Below, in pieces: positions 38,401 through 46,923 of a stretch of 64,000 bases of DNA. The notes under the pieces are model-generated. The model was not told the origin of the DNA. It worked only from the letters and a program-made list of their open reading frames with translations, and did not search any database. The translations under genes and the position numbers were made by a program. Source of the stretch: Desulfuromusa kysingii (GTDB lineage: Bacteria > Desulfobacterota > Desulfuromonadia > Desulfuromonadales > Geopsychrobacteraceae); assembly GCF_900107645.1 (NCBI RefSeq), contig NZ_FNQN01000002.1:1-64000 (forward strand), read 5' to 3'. The number at the start of each line of letters is the position of its first letter. The stretch's first letter is position 1.

Positions 38401-39084
38401 ATAGGCGACGATCAATAAATTCTCGACACTTCCGCCAGTATTAATTGACATATTCCACGGAAAAGTTACAGCAGATTGAATATACAAACGCGCTGTTCCA
38501 CTGCCCTCAACACGAATCTCCACTTGAGTTGCCGAAGAAAGCGATCCAACCCAATAACTGCTTCCGCCCCTCAAAACCAAGCTATCCTGATAATCGAGAA
38601 TCAACTCATCGATATAGTAGGTTGTGTGGTCTCCAGCATCGGTTATCGTTGTCCCATTACCATTCGATCTGAGGACCCCATAAGACTGAGCTGACAAGGT
38701 ATAAGCACCAGTGCCCGCAGCATAAGGAATGTTAACATCCACCTTGGGTTCGGTTGCAGTTAAAAAGGAGGGAAGCGTAACCGCATCAGCAGGAACTCCG
38801 GTTTCAATACAATCAACATCTCCGCAGGTTTCAAGACCATAAGAGTTATATGTAATTGCGTATGCGCTCTCCAACCGGTTATCCGGATCATTCAAGACCT
38901 GCCCATTCCATCCGATGACAATATGACCACTGTTGGAAGTATTTTGTAACGCACTACCAAAAATAGTTGAACAGCTCAGCCCGGCAGAGTCTGATACCAT
39001 ATAGAGATGGAACAACACCACCAGAAGCAATATTCCCCCATACTTCAACCTTTTTAGTTTGACGGCTATTGAAAAATAGCTCAT
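35428..39084 (-). CDS. mshQ: MSHA biogenesis protein MshQ with lectin-like module
   Basis: Large surface protein at the end of the MSHA operon, 1218 residues. It has a signal/anchor (residues 17-35), an N-terminal beta-rich part (about 110-295), an L-type lectin-like domain at about 300-552 (DDFNRTDLESNW, GADGMAVVFSD, LGLGIDEFGNF, EIDNLQVC) and a C-terminal DUF6701 region (about 555-1218) with repeated Ig-like strands. DUF6701 is typical of MshQ. Role is not settled; it may be the pilus-associated adhesin. The start overlaps mshP by 4 nt (ATGA). The window's terminator at 35266 follows. Confidence 0.9.
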   Translation of the reverse strand: MSYFSIAVKLKRLKYGGILLLVVLFHLYMVSDSAGLSCSTIFGSALQNTSNSGHIVIGWNGQVLNDPDNRLESAYAITYNSYGLETCGDVDCIETGVPADAVTLPSFLTATEPKVDVNIPYAAGTGAYTLSAQSYGVLRSNGNGTTITDAGDHTTYYIDELILDYQDSLVLRGGSSYWVGSLSSATQVEIRVEGSGTARLYIQSAVTFPWNMSINTGGSVENLLIVAYNDVQYEIQNVDTQFLLYSAGNVSLTNNSHFNGAIAADNDIVLLSSNSVVSYSPSGVDNLDGGSFCEAEPELQCFNDDFNRTDLESNWAVSNSLGSFGNPRIVNGRLRMTDSSNSVSTAASLLRLFPGAGNKMVYEFDHYAYGGSGADGMAVVFSDAAITPIPGGYGGSLGYAQRCGISGFAGGWLGLGIDEFGNFRNDGECRGDGGSPSARVLDSVAVRGSGSGQTGYLLHGESGALTPPIDDSGSSTPEYGHHYRVTIDHEDNLHAYVSVERDVGSGYETIIPVYDALVQAGQAAVPENWLISMTGSTGGSRNIHEIDNLQVCATSMLPYNSIHHYRFYHDGSALTCSPENIRVRACLDADCTVEFAGNVQATLSPSEWVGGNAQTFLSGDILQLWHTSAETATLGIVGDRAEFLAENLPRCFVGATEQSDCSLEFHDSGFIFDVPDHIADITQTVTLSAVRKDLTSEQCVPGFQDVSKNVSFWSEYLNPESGSYQIEINNIPMTLPSPGTSYSLFFDSNGVAEIEVSYADVGEMSLNAYYLGSGDDAGLVMTGVDSFITRPDHFQVTVPGNPGATSAVGGIFTTAGEIFSVEVSARNASGNVTPNYGQEAVAESVQLAQNLEAPDGQHNPPLVGSFDLFGTNCEGEIAHGYVCGKFSWNEAGIITVLPSVADGSYLGSGNTSGSLSGFIGRFIPDRFAVSANIPQLGHGCNAGNYTYLGQEFGFLVDPVLTVTALGINGGTLLNYGGDFWRYSALLSSRDYSHSGTELFTVNLSTTGTSSLSGTTDYDGSGTVQISGDQLTYSKPIAAVEPFTTRVDLSLLSSDLQDADGVCYEPDNDGVCHSYTLGAILGGEQRYGQMRLQNAYGPETLPLAVPVVTEYFDGSSFVLNTADSCTPYHATMLLPVSPISIGAGETSATGGGTLVFGSGSGLSLSAPGDGNGGSIDLEYDLDAAGLEWLKIGSDNPTAEVTFGIFKGNSHLIYMRESVW

Positions 39085-39479
39085 GGAAAACCAACCTTCA
39101 TCTGCACCCTACGCGAAATAAAATCAGGCGAACCATAACTGCCAAATGTTGCCGTCGCATTGATATGATACACATCATATGGACCGATAGAACCTTCGGT
39201 AAAGGGTTGACTGGAACAAAGAACATTGACATTAAAACTATCCAAATCCAGCGTCCCATTACATGATTCACCAGCTTTGGCTCGCGCTGCCCCCCATTCC
39301 AGCCCACTGCGCGCAGCCTGATAGGCTCTGGCTCCTTGCAGGGCAAAGACACTGGTAGAACTTTGTACCCCGATCATCCGCACCATCACCAGCCCCAGCA
39401 GCGATAAAACCACAAGGATAAAAATGGCTTGCACCAGAGTAAATCCAGATTGTTTTTTTGAAAATGATAAATTCTTCAT
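39081..39479 (-). CDS. mshP: Minor prepilin MshP
   Basis: A 132-residue pilin-like protein. The prepilin cleavage site is KKQSG|FTLVQ: the residue at +5 is Gln instead of the usual Glu, as seen in some MshP/GspK-like minor pilins. The hydrophobic N-helix follows (AIFILVVLSLLGLVMVRMIG), then a short globular part with two Cys (GESCNGTLDL, VLCSSQ). ATG overlaps mshO by 4 nt and its stop overlaps mshQ by 4 nt. Confidence 0.88.
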   Translation of the reverse strand: MKNLSFSKKQSGFTLVQAIFILVVLSLLGLVMVRMIGVQSSTSVFALQGARAYQAARSGLEWGAARAKAGESCNGTLDLDSFNVNVLCSSQPFTEGSIGPYDVYHINATATFGSYGSPDFISRRVQMKVGFP

Positions 39480-40288
39480 GGCACATTCACTACATGAACC
39501 TGATGCAGCAGAGTTATGGTTTCACCGACCTCTGATAACGACAATTGCAAAGTTACCAACCCTGCTCTCTGGCTGGCACCGGGATCATAACTGAACTGAC
39601 ATCCGGCAATATTCCGCGCCACAAGGTCCGCGTCACTGCTGGGCGGTGTTGCTTGCACTGTCGCAATCGGATAACCATCGTAGCGGTTCAAGACGCCCCC
39701 TTCACAAGCATAGGTGACCGGTTGATCAACAATAAAAAAACGCTGATAGGGGGATGAATTGGCAAAATTATAGTTGGGGATCATGTTGATATGTGTCGCT
39801 GTGCTTCCTGCGCCAACCACAGTCCGGTTGGCAGAGAGAGGATCATAGGCGTTGCCAACGATCCCCGTAGAAGAGACATTGTAGACAACCAAACTGTCAT
39901 TGGCTACAGGAGTCAGACTTAAGCTCCCCAACACATCAAAACCAGCATCAGCCGCAGTAAAATCTAAGATATCGCCCCCAGTTACCGGATCGGGATAACG
40001 ACGGTAACGTCCACCAGCCACGCTATTCAACATCTCCAGATACTGTCCGGTTCCATCGATACGGATACTGTTCGGTAACGCATGGCGAATATCGCGTTGC
40101 ATCCTGCGCAAAGACATCTCCGCCTGATCCACCAAACGGGTTCTCCGGGCAAGATCCATATATCCGCTGACGGGTGCAACAATAAACCGCCCACCGAGAG
40201 CCGCAAGAATCCCAACGATGACCATAACAACGATCAATTCTATCAGGGTAAATCCAGTCGCAGAGGTTATTCGATGGGGTGACTGCAT
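39476..40288 (-). CDS. mshO: Minor prepilin MshO
   Basis: A 270-residue type IV prepilin-like protein. Leader MQSPHRITSATG|FTLIE, with Glu at +5, and a hydrophobic helix (LIVVMVIVGILAALGG). Larger than the other pilins, as is usual for MshO. The ATG at 40288 has GAGGG upstream and lies 7 nt after mshD; a longer frame would overlap mshD. Fourth-last gene of the operon. Confidence 0.88.
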   Translation of the reverse strand: MQSPHRITSATGFTLIELIVVMVIVGILAALGGRFIVAPVSGYMDLARRTRLVDQAEMSLRRMQRDIRHALPNSIRIDGTGQYLEMLNSVAGGRYRRYPDPVTGGDILDFTAADAGFDVLGSLSLTPVANDSLVVYNVSSTGIVGNAYDPLSANRTVVGAGSTATHINMIPNYNFANSSPYQRFFIVDQPVTYACEGGVLNRYDGYPIATVQATPPSSDADLVARNIAGCQFSYDPGASQRAGLVTLQLSLSEVGETITLLHQVHVVNVP

Positions 40289-40295
40289 ACCGCCC

Positions 40296-40760
40296 TCAGT
40301 AATCTGCACGATAGCCAGTCAGGAGCAAACTCTCTCCTGCTGGATCCGTGACCGTAATATCAATCCTTAGCCCTGGGACTTCTAAACCTGCTGGTCCATA
40401 GTTTTGTGGTTGAACACTCACGTGAACTAAATAGCGATCAAGTCCGACGATTGGGTGACCATTTTGATCAACCGCTCCGTCATCAGCTAAGCCATCGTAA
40501 TCATCGACATCATCGTAGAGGAGACGGCTCCCTTCACCATCAGTGTCCGGGTCGTTAAAATTCTGCAGACTAATCTCTTCCATATAGGCTTCAGCAATGG
40601 CGATTGCCTGGTGCCTCAGCACTGGATCAGCGGAATGGAGGGTGGTGTAATTCATCACCGACATCACCCCGACCAAGGCAACAGAGATCACCACCATGGC
40701 AACAATCAACTCAATCAGGGTGAATCCCTGATCTTTTTTACTACCTTCTAAATTTTTCAT
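40296..40760 (-). CDS. mshD: Minor prepilin MshD
   Basis: A 154-residue prepilin with leader MKNLEGSKKDQG|FTLIE and helix LIVAMVVISVALVGVMSVM, followed by a small globular domain rich in Asp (NDPDTDGEGSRLLYDDVDDYD), which may bind calcium as in some type II pseudopilins. Its ATG overlaps the mshC stop by 4 nt. Assigned MshD by position between C and O. Confidence 0.87.
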   Translation of the reverse strand: MKNLEGSKKDQGFTLIELIVAMVVISVALVGVMSVMNYTTLHSADPVLRHQAIAIAEAYMEEISLQNFNDPDTDGEGSRLLYDDVDDYDGLADDGAVDQNGHPIVGLDRYLVHVSVQPQNYGPAGLEVPGLRIDITVTDPAGESLLLTGYRADY

Positions 40761-41218
40761 GGGGCATCCACATAGCCGGTTTCAGCCACCACATTAAAGC
40801 TGTAACTGCCACCGTTGATTACAACCGATACATCACTATCACTACGTCCCATCGCATCGAAAATAAAGCGGCCAGGGGTGGCAAGAAGATTGACATTTTT
40901 AATAACATTACTGGTGAAGGGATGGCTGGTAATTGTTGCGAATGCCCCAGTGGTGCAATTGGTTGCATGTTGTTGTAGGGCATAACTGTTAGCAGAGATA
41001 TCCACCTGAACGTCACAGCCACTGGCCACCGCTAGTTTTTGCGCATAGCGCACAGCGTCTACCAGTTCATCGTAGGCAGCTCGATCTTGATAGCCACTCA
41101 GGTTGAAAAACTTAGGCAACGCAACTGCTGACAAAATTCCCAGAAGGAGAAGGATGACAACAAGCTCAACTAAGGTAAAGCCTTTATTGTACCATTGTGC
41201 AAAATAACTTTTATTCAT
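40757..41218 (-). CDS. mshC: Minor prepilin MshC
   Basis: A 153-residue prepilin with leader ending YNKG|FTLVE and helix LVVILLLLGILSAVALPKF. The C-terminal domain has two Cys (SGCDVQVDI, ATNCTTGAF). The ATG at 41218 directly follows an in-frame GTG (41221); no clear Shine-Dalgarno separates the two. It lies downstream of a terminator that follows mshA, so its expression probably depends on read-through. Confidence 0.86.
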   Translation of the reverse strand: MNKSYFAQWYNKGFTLVELVVILLLLGILSAVALPKFFNLSGYQDRAAYDELVDAVRYAQKLAVASGCDVQVDISANSYALQQHATNCTTGAFATITSHPFTSNVIKNVNLLATPGRFIFDAMGRSDSDVSVVINGGSYSFNVVAETGYVDAP

Positions 41219-41251
41219 CACTTACTATTGGCATACAACAACCACCTGAAC

Positions 41252-41277
41252 AAAAATGGGGCCTAAAGGCCCCATTT
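41252..41277 (-). terminator. Intrinsic terminator between mshA and mshC
   Basis: On the reverse strand AAATGGGGCC pairs exactly with GGCCCCATTT across a TAAA loop (41254-41277), with T-run TTTTT at the end. It lies about 55 nt after the mshA stop and before mshC on the same strand. Partial termination here would make mshA mRNA more abundant than that of the following genes. Confidence 0.85.
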
Positions 41278-41332
41278 AGATTGAAAAGAAGCCAAACAAC
41301 TGGCGACACAACAAAATTCTTTCTAATAGTCA

Positions 41333-41788
41333 TTATTCACAATCAGTTATATCTATAGTTACAGTTGCGGCGGTTGTGTCTGTGGCTTCAACATAGGTCA
41401 CATCACATCCAGTTGCACCATCAGGCGCATCATCCAGTGTAAAAGTACCAGCGTCATAAGAGAATCCACTTAACGCAACAGCAGATTCAATACTACCTGC
41501 AGTTCCTGCTGCAGCAGCGGCAGGGTAGCCGTAAACAAGAGCGATTGAAGTCCCTTCCATATCGACAGTTTGACCTGACGCAGCAGTCACATCAGCCCCC
41601 TTAACCAACGCTTGTGCATGTGCCAGCGCCGTGGCAGATTGTATAGCACCTCCGAGTCCAGCTACAGCTGATTCCCGAGCATCAACCTGCATATCTACAA
41701 ACTTAGGCACCGCAACCGCTGCCAAAATTCCCAAAATAACAATAACAACGACCAGTTCGATCAAGGTAAAACCATTTTGATTTTTCAT
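41333..41788 (-). CDS. mshA: Major pilin MshA
   Basis: Main structural subunit of the MSHA-type pilus. The 151-residue product has the short leader MKNQNG, cleaved before F7, with Glu at +5 (FTLIE), and the helix [20 protein letters not shown]. The globular part is Ala/Gly-rich and ends with a Cys pair (C128, C150) that would form the receptor-binding type loop. Strong AAAGGAG Shine-Dalgarno. A TATAAT lies upstream (41838-41843) but no good -35 was found. A terminator follows directly, as expected for a major subunit. Confidence 0.93.
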   Translation of the reverse strand: MKNQNGFTLIELVVVIVILGILAAVAVPKFVDMQVDARESAVAGLGGAIQSATALAHAQALVKGADVTAASGQTVDMEGTSIALVYGYPAAAAAGTAGSIESAVALSGFSYDAGTFTLDDAPDGATGCDVTYVEATDTTAATVTIDITDCE

Positions 41789-41858
41789 TTTAAAGCTCCT
41801 TTTGGTTTGGTGATTTCTATTACCGTGAAATCGTTAAATTATATTGCTGTACTTTTAA

Positions 41859-42407
41859 TCATCCCCAAGGCTTAAGCCAACGATAGGGCTCTTCCTCTTT
41901 CAGGGTTAATCCAGAGATATACTTTGTTTCTCCACCCTTTAGCCTATCGGAATAAACCGGATAAATCTTAAATCTTGCCCGTGCTGGTTCGCTTAACTCG
42001 GTGACAAAATAGAGTTGATTTCTTACCATATAAATCAACGCTTGCTCTTTGCTGTCGTAGAACCAACTCCCCTTTTCGATGTCTTCAATCCTGTAATGGC
42101 TGATCACACCAAGGTAGTTATTCGGTTTTTCAGATAATAGTTCCATCGGGTTACTGTCGACCAGTTTTTTTAACCCGGTCATATTACCAGCGACATAATG
42201 TCCAGCAACTTGCATGCTGATGGCACTGCGCATAACGCCGAGATCATGTTCCATGGATGTCCGTTCGACATCGACAAGGAGCTGATAATAACGGTTGAGG
42301 GCGACAAACCCAAGAACACTGATCACGGTTATAACAATAACCAGTTCTAAAAAAGTGAAACCACGCTGCTTCACCTTGGCATTATTCGAACAAGCATTAA
42401 TGTTCAC
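41859..42407 (-). CDS. Prepilin-like protein at the mshF/mshB position
   Basis: A 182-residue protein with a prepilin-type segment (KVKQRG|FTFLELVIVITVISVLGF), then a helical and beta domain with SNPMELLSEKPNNYLG and GSWFYDSKEQALIYMV. In the standard MSHA order mshF and mshB lie between mshG and mshA; here there is one gene. The P-x-NYLG/WFYD pattern is what I associate with MshF-like proteins more than with MshB. Start uncertain: GTG at 42407 or an in-frame GTG at 42374 that would leave a short leader. Confidence 0.72.
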   Translation of the reverse strand: MNINACSNNAKVKQRGFTFLELVIVITVISVLGFVALNRYYQLLVDVERTSMEHDLGVMRSAISMQVAGHYVAGNMTGLKKLVDSNPMELLSEKPNNYLGVISHYRIEDIEKGSWFYDSKEQALIYMVRNQLYFVTELSEPARARFKIYPVYSDRLKGGETKYISGLTLKEEEPYRWLKPWG

Positions 42408-42486
42408 TTATAAAGTATTCCCTAGTTTCATTAATTAATCAAGCCTTAATATTCTCGCAGGTCTGCAAATTACAACGACTTAACTC

Positions 42487-43710
42487 CTAACGAGCGATAC
42501 TGGCCAGATTCCACATCGGCAAGAAGACACCCAACGCCAATACCAAGACCATTCCACCGATGACCACAATCATGATGGGTTCGATGGCGCTGGAAAGATT
42601 TTTCAGATCATAATCCACTTCACGTTCATAAAATTCCGCCACATCTTCCAACATCACATCGACAGAGCCTGACTCTTCACCGACCGCCAGCATCTGCAAA
42701 ACCAACGAGGTAAACATACCGGTTTGGGTGGCACTGCGGGTTAAAGTATCACCACGCTCTACGCCATTACGGATAGCTTCAATCTTCTCCCCGACATAAG
42801 CATTGTCGACCGCCCGAGCAGTAAAACCCAGAGCCTGTGACAACGGTATTCCAGCGGTATAGCTCATATTGAAGCTCCGCGAAAAACGGACCAAGGTCGA
42901 ACGCAGGATAATATCGCCAACCAATGGGATTTTCAGCTTATAGCGGTCCCAGAGATAACGCCCCTTTTCGGTCTTCAATCCTTGCTTAACAGCGATAAGT
43001 AGAAGGATGAAAAGGGCAAGCAGCAAATACCAGTAGTTTTGCATAAAAGCTGAAATTCCCATCAGTATCCTCGTCGGTAATGGTAATTCGGCTCCAGCGC
43101 TAGCAAAAACTTTTTCGAATGCCGGTATCACAAACAGGCTGATAAAGACGATCGCGATAGCAATAGCGGTCAACACAAACGAGGGGTATCGAAGCGCGGA
43201 TTTAACTTTATTGATGGTATCTTTTTCACGCTCAAAATATACAGCGAGCTGGATGAAAACCTCATCGAGCTTCCCCGTCACTTCTCCAACCTGAACCATC
43301 CGACATAAGAGGGCCGGAAAAACATCCGAATGACGGCTAAACGCGCCAGAGAGTTCCATCCCCGATTCTAAATCATCCACGACCGTACCGAGGGCCTCTC
43401 CCAGAGTTGGATTGCGCGATGTCTCAACCAGCCCACGCAAAGCTCTGATCAACGGCACTCCCGATGAATTTAGAGTGTACATTTGCCGACAAAAAAGGAT
43501 GAGGTCATCCAAGCGTACTTTGGTTTTTCGCCGAAAGGGTAGATAACCACTGAGATCGAATGTTTCTTTTTGATCAATGGAAATGATGCTGATTGGGACA
43601 ATCATACTTGCTTGAAACTGACTGGCGAGACTCTCAGCAGAGGAGGCTTCCGTCTGCCCTTCCAACAAGTTCCCTTCAGCATCTCTGGCTTTATACTGAA
43701 ACAATGGCAT
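42487..43710 (-). CDS. mshG: MSHA platform protein MshG (GspF/PilC family)
   Basis: Inner-membrane platform protein of the pilus machine, 407 residues. It has two copies of the T2SSF domain, each with FCRQMYTLNSSGVPLIRALRG-like segments (second: FSRSFNMSYTAGIPLSQALGF) and three long membrane helices around residues 170-195, 220-240 and 375-395. Conserved VGEVTGKLDEVF and VGEESGSVDVML are the family's G-E pairs. ATG start; mshE ends 11 nt before it. Confidence 0.94.
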   Translation of the reverse strand: MPLFQYKARDAEGNLLEGQTEASSAESLASQFQASMIVPISIISIDQKETFDLSGYLPFRRKTKVRLDDLILFCRQMYTLNSSGVPLIRALRGLVETSRNPTLGEALGTVVDDLESGMELSGAFSRHSDVFPALLCRMVQVGEVTGKLDEVFIQLAVYFEREKDTINKVKSALRYPSFVLTAIAIAIVFISLFVIPAFEKVFASAGAELPLPTRILMGISAFMQNYWYLLLALFILLLIAVKQGLKTEKGRYLWDRYKLKIPLVGDIILRSTLVRFSRSFNMSYTAGIPLSQALGFTARAVDNAYVGEKIEAIRNGVERGDTLTRSATQTGMFTSLVLQMLAVGEESGSVDVMLEDVAEFYEREVDYDLKNLSSAIEPIMIVVIGGMVLVLALGVFLPMWNLASIAR

Positions 43711-43721
43711 TATTTATTCCA

Positions 43722-45521
43722 TCAGCTTCTATCGGGTTTAGGCGTTTGTTCGACAGACTGCGGCGATGTTGGCTCTGGCGCCAAAATCAAACTCTCATCA
43801 ATCTGACCGGAGACACGTAACACTTCATCCATACTTGTGATCCCCTCCAAAGCCAACAATAAGGCGCTGTCCGACAGGCTGACAAAACTTGGTAATTGGT
43901 TTGCCAAAGTCGCAAATGCAGCGCTATCATTTCGCCGTAGAGCATCGGCTAGATCAAAGTTGATTTCCAGAAGTTCAAAAATTCCGATCCGGCCGCTGTA
44001 ACCGGTATTGTTACAAGCAGGGCAACCTCTCCCCTTCTTGAAATCGGCCCCTTCAAGGGGGCGATTAATCCGCCCCTTGTAGCTACGGAGCCAACTTTTT
44101 GTATTGGTCTCAAGAGGATCAGCGCAATGGCAGTTATCACAAATTTTGCGCACCAGTCGTTGAGCAAGAACCGCCCGGAGTGAACTGGCCACGACATAGC
44201 CTTCGGCCCCCATCTCAATCAAACGCAATGCGGTACTGACAGCATCATTGGTATGCAATGTCGAAAGGACAAGATGGCCTGTCATTGCTGCCCGCAAGGC
44301 GATATCACTGGTCTCCTTGTCGCGCATCTCACCGACCATGACAATATCTGGATCCTGTCGCAACCCGGCACGCAGTACCCGTGCAAAATCGAGCCCTATC
44401 TTCGGATACACCTGCACCTGATTAATCCGGGGCAAGCGATATTCAACCGGATCTTCGACAGTAATAATCTTCTTTTCGTCACTATTAAGTTCGTTCAACG
44501 CACCATACAAGGTCGTGGTTTTACCGCTACCAGTCGGTCCTGTCACCAGAACCAGACCGTGGGGACGATGCAGTTGCCGACGAAAACATTTAAGGAGTGC
44601 TGGTGGCATGCCGACATGTTCGAGTTGGAGTATTCCGCTGGATTGATCGAGCAGACGCATAACCACTGACTCACCATACTGCAGAGGCATGGTGGAGAGG
44701 CGAATATCAACGCTACGACCTTTCACCCGGACATTAAAACGGCCATCCTGAGGCAATCTCCGTTCCGAGATATCTAACCCACACACCAGTTTCAAGCGTG
44801 AAACCAAAGCTGCTGCGATCCGTTTTTCCTTCATTATTTGTTCATGTAAAACACCATCAACCCGCTGCCGGATTCGTAATACTTTTTCATCAGGTTCAAT
44901 GTGGATATCAGAAGCGCCAATCTGAACCGCATCTTCAAACAAGGATTTCAACAGCCGGACAACCGGAGCATCCTCAACATCTGTTTCAGCAAGCAACTGC
45001 TCCAGATTTGAATCGCCCTGAGAGAGTTCCTCTCCAAGCTCTTCGGCAATGGTGACAATTTCCTGAGTCCGGCGATAAACAGTATCCAGAGCTTTCAGAA
45101 GTTCAGACTCATAGACAACAGCTAAATTCATCGGCCGCTTGAGTTTTTTGGCCAGTTCATCATAGGCATAAATATCGGTCGGATCAGCAACTCCGACCAA
45201 CAAACGATCTTCATCTTCCCCAAGCACCATCGCCCGAAATCGACGGGCAGCTGTTTCCGGCAATAACCTGACCACTTCAGGTTTATAGTTATAATGTTTG
45301 AGGTCAATAAACGGCAGCCCCATCTGGTTAGCCAGAAATTCATGGAACTGGTGTGAGGTCACAAGCCCTAACTCAATCAACGTGTTTCCAAGCTTTCCCC
45401 CGGTTTTTTTCTGCGTTGCCAGGGCGCTCATCAACTGCTCGTTAGTAATAATCCCATTTTTGACCAATAGATCCCCGATGCGGATTTTTTGCCGGGGGGC
45501 TCTCACTTGTTCAGTGGCCAT
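43722..45521 (-). CDS. mshE: MSHA pilus assembly ATPase MshE (GspE/PilB family)
   Basis: Hexameric extension ATPase, 599 residues. The N-terminal MshEN-type domain (RIGDLLVKNGIITNEQLMSA at 14-33; KLGNTLIELGLVTSHQF) has the repeated pattern that binds c-di-GMP in Vibrio MshE; the first Leu is Ile here. Walker A is GPTGSGKTT (328-336), followed by the Asp box, Walker B (VGEMRDKET) and His box (LSTLHTND). A four-Cys zinc site (ICDNCHC ... GCPACNNTG) is present. ATG with GAGGAG upstream. mshN ends 22 nt before it. Confidence 0.95.
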   Translation of the reverse strand: MATEQVRAPRQKIRIGDLLVKNGIITNEQLMSALATQKKTGGKLGNTLIELGLVTSHQFHEFLANQMGLPFIDLKHYNYKPEVVRLLPETAARRFRAMVLGEDEDRLLVGVADPTDIYAYDELAKKLKRPMNLAVVYESELLKALDTVYRRTQEIVTIAEELGEELSQGDSNLEQLLAETDVEDAPVVRLLKSLFEDAVQIGASDIHIEPDEKVLRIRQRVDGVLHEQIMKEKRIAAALVSRLKLVCGLDISERRLPQDGRFNVRVKGRSVDIRLSTMPLQYGESVVMRLLDQSSGILQLEHVGMPPALLKCFRRQLHRPHGLVLVTGPTGSGKTTTLYGALNELNSDEKKIITVEDPVEYRLPRINQVQVYPKIGLDFARVLRAGLRQDPDIVMVGEMRDKETSDIALRAAMTGHLVLSTLHTNDAVSTALRLIEMGAEGYVVASSLRAVLAQRLVRKICDNCHCADPLETNTKSWLRSYKGRINRPLEGADFKKGRGCPACNNTGYSGRIGIFELLEINFDLADALRRNDSAAFATLANQLPSFVSLSDSALLLALEGITSMDEVLRVSGQIDESLILAPEPTSPQSVEQTPKPDRS

Positions 45522-45543
45522 TATTGCTCCTCATCTTCACGTC

Positions 45544-46923
45544 CTATAAAGCCTGCAAGCGGCTTTGAATATAATTTTCTAATTCTGGTCGTAAGCCAGG
45601 TAAACTCAAGGCTCGTTGATACGCACTGCGGGCTTGCGTCATTTGCCCCAACTGCTCCTCAGAAATGGCCAATCCCATCCACCAGAGCGCTGCTTGCGGG
45701 CGGACTTGCAATAACTGACGATAGAGCTGACGGGCGGCAAAAAACTGTTTTGTCTCCTGCAACAGCGCTGCCAATAACGCATGATATTCCAAATCTTGAT
45801 CGATCAGCGGCGCAGGCTTTGACTGGAGCAGAGTGATCGCTTCAGAATAGCGTTGACCATTCATCAATAAGCGGGCGTATAACTTGCGTAAAGCTGGATT
45901 CTCCGGGGTCAGCTGAAGCCCTTGCTGCAAAACTTCCTCGGCCTCGTCCAACTGTTGGCGCTGCTGCAACACCCCAACAAGGCGAAGGCGAGCATCCAAC
46001 AACGCCGGATTAAGACTGAGAGCCTGGTTAAAGTAACCCACGGCCGACGTCCACTCCTGATTTCCCAGCTTTTCTAGACCGAGGGTGTAAGCCTGCTGAT
46101 CCGGGCTGAGAATATTCTTGTTTTTACTGACTTTCGATTTTGCTGCTAACGTGCTGTGGTTCGGCACGCTTTCGACGGCTGGTTCTACTGGTGGCGCTGG
46201 GGTCTGTATTTGTGGCTTTTCAGCGATCTCGCGAGGCCCAATAATATCAATCAGCAAGAGATATCCCTGGGTTAAATCATTCACCAATTGCACACTTTGA
46301 ACCTGAGCACCGGAGTTCAAATCAACCAAAAGCTGCCAGACCTCTTTTTGCGGCAGCAAGCTGATACGTTGCAGGATCGTCCCGGTCAATGGTGGAATTT
46401 CAAAATCTGCACCAATCTGAAGGTTATTAAAACTCAGAACCAGTTGCGCCACCCCCAAACCATTCTGCAATAAACGATATTCTGGAAGCTTGCCAAAATA
46501 GAGATTCAATTGCACGGCACCATCAGCCTCGACGACGTCAAGGCCAAGAAGCTCTGTCTCTGGGTCTACAACAATCCCCGAACCGTTATCAACAGCAATA
46601 GTTGTAGCTAACAGCTGTTGTTGGTCTATTTCAGCCTCAAGAGTCGAGGGAACAGTTCTCTTTTCAGAAATCACCGCTGGGACAACTGGAGACGGGATCA
46701 ACTCCTGCTGAGAAACAGGAGCCCTGGGTACAATAGCAGAGAGAGAGGTCACTGCTATCCAGATCAGCACACCTAAAAATAACGCCCCGCTGCAAACCAG
46801 TCGCGGTTTCAGGGAGAAAAGCTTCTCACTCACCGTCACTGGATCTTGATGAGGAGTTTGAGCCTGTTTCTCCTGCTGCTTACGCCGGTCTAAATCGCGC
46901 AGCATCTCATTAATCAAACTCAT
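45544..46923 (-). CDS. mshN: MSHA biogenesis protein MshN (TPR)
   Basis: A 459-residue protein: cytoplasmic N-terminus MSLINEMLRDLDRRKQQ, which is the MshN/GspB-like opening, a membrane helix at about 45-65, a periplasmic AMIN-like beta segment (DGAVQLNLYFGKLPEYRLL) and five or more TPR repeats in the C-terminal half. Probably links the platform to the secretin. Start at 46923 overlaps the mshM stop by 4 nt (ATGA); the longer frame lies inside mshM. Confidence 0.9.
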   Translation of the reverse strand: MSLINEMLRDLDRRKQQEKQAQTPHQDPVTVSEKLFSLKPRLVCSGALFLGVLIWIAVTSLSAIVPRAPVSQQELIPSPVVPAVISEKRTVPSTLEAEIDQQQLLATTIAVDNGSGIVVDPETELLGLDVVEADGAVQLNLYFGKLPEYRLLQNGLGVAQLVLSFNNLQIGADFEIPPLTGTILQRISLLPQKEVWQLLVDLNSGAQVQSVQLVNDLTQGYLLLIDIIGPREIAEKPQIQTPAPPVEPAVESVPNHSTLAAKSKVSKNKNILSPDQQAYTLGLEKLGNQEWTSAVGYFNQALSLNPALLDARLRLVGVLQQRQQLDEAEEVLQQGLQLTPENPALRKLYARLLMNGQRYSEAITLLQSKPAPLIDQDLEYHALLAALLQETKQFFAARQLYRQLLQVRPQAALWWMGLAISEEQLGQMTQARSAYQRALSLPGLRPELENYIQSRLQAL

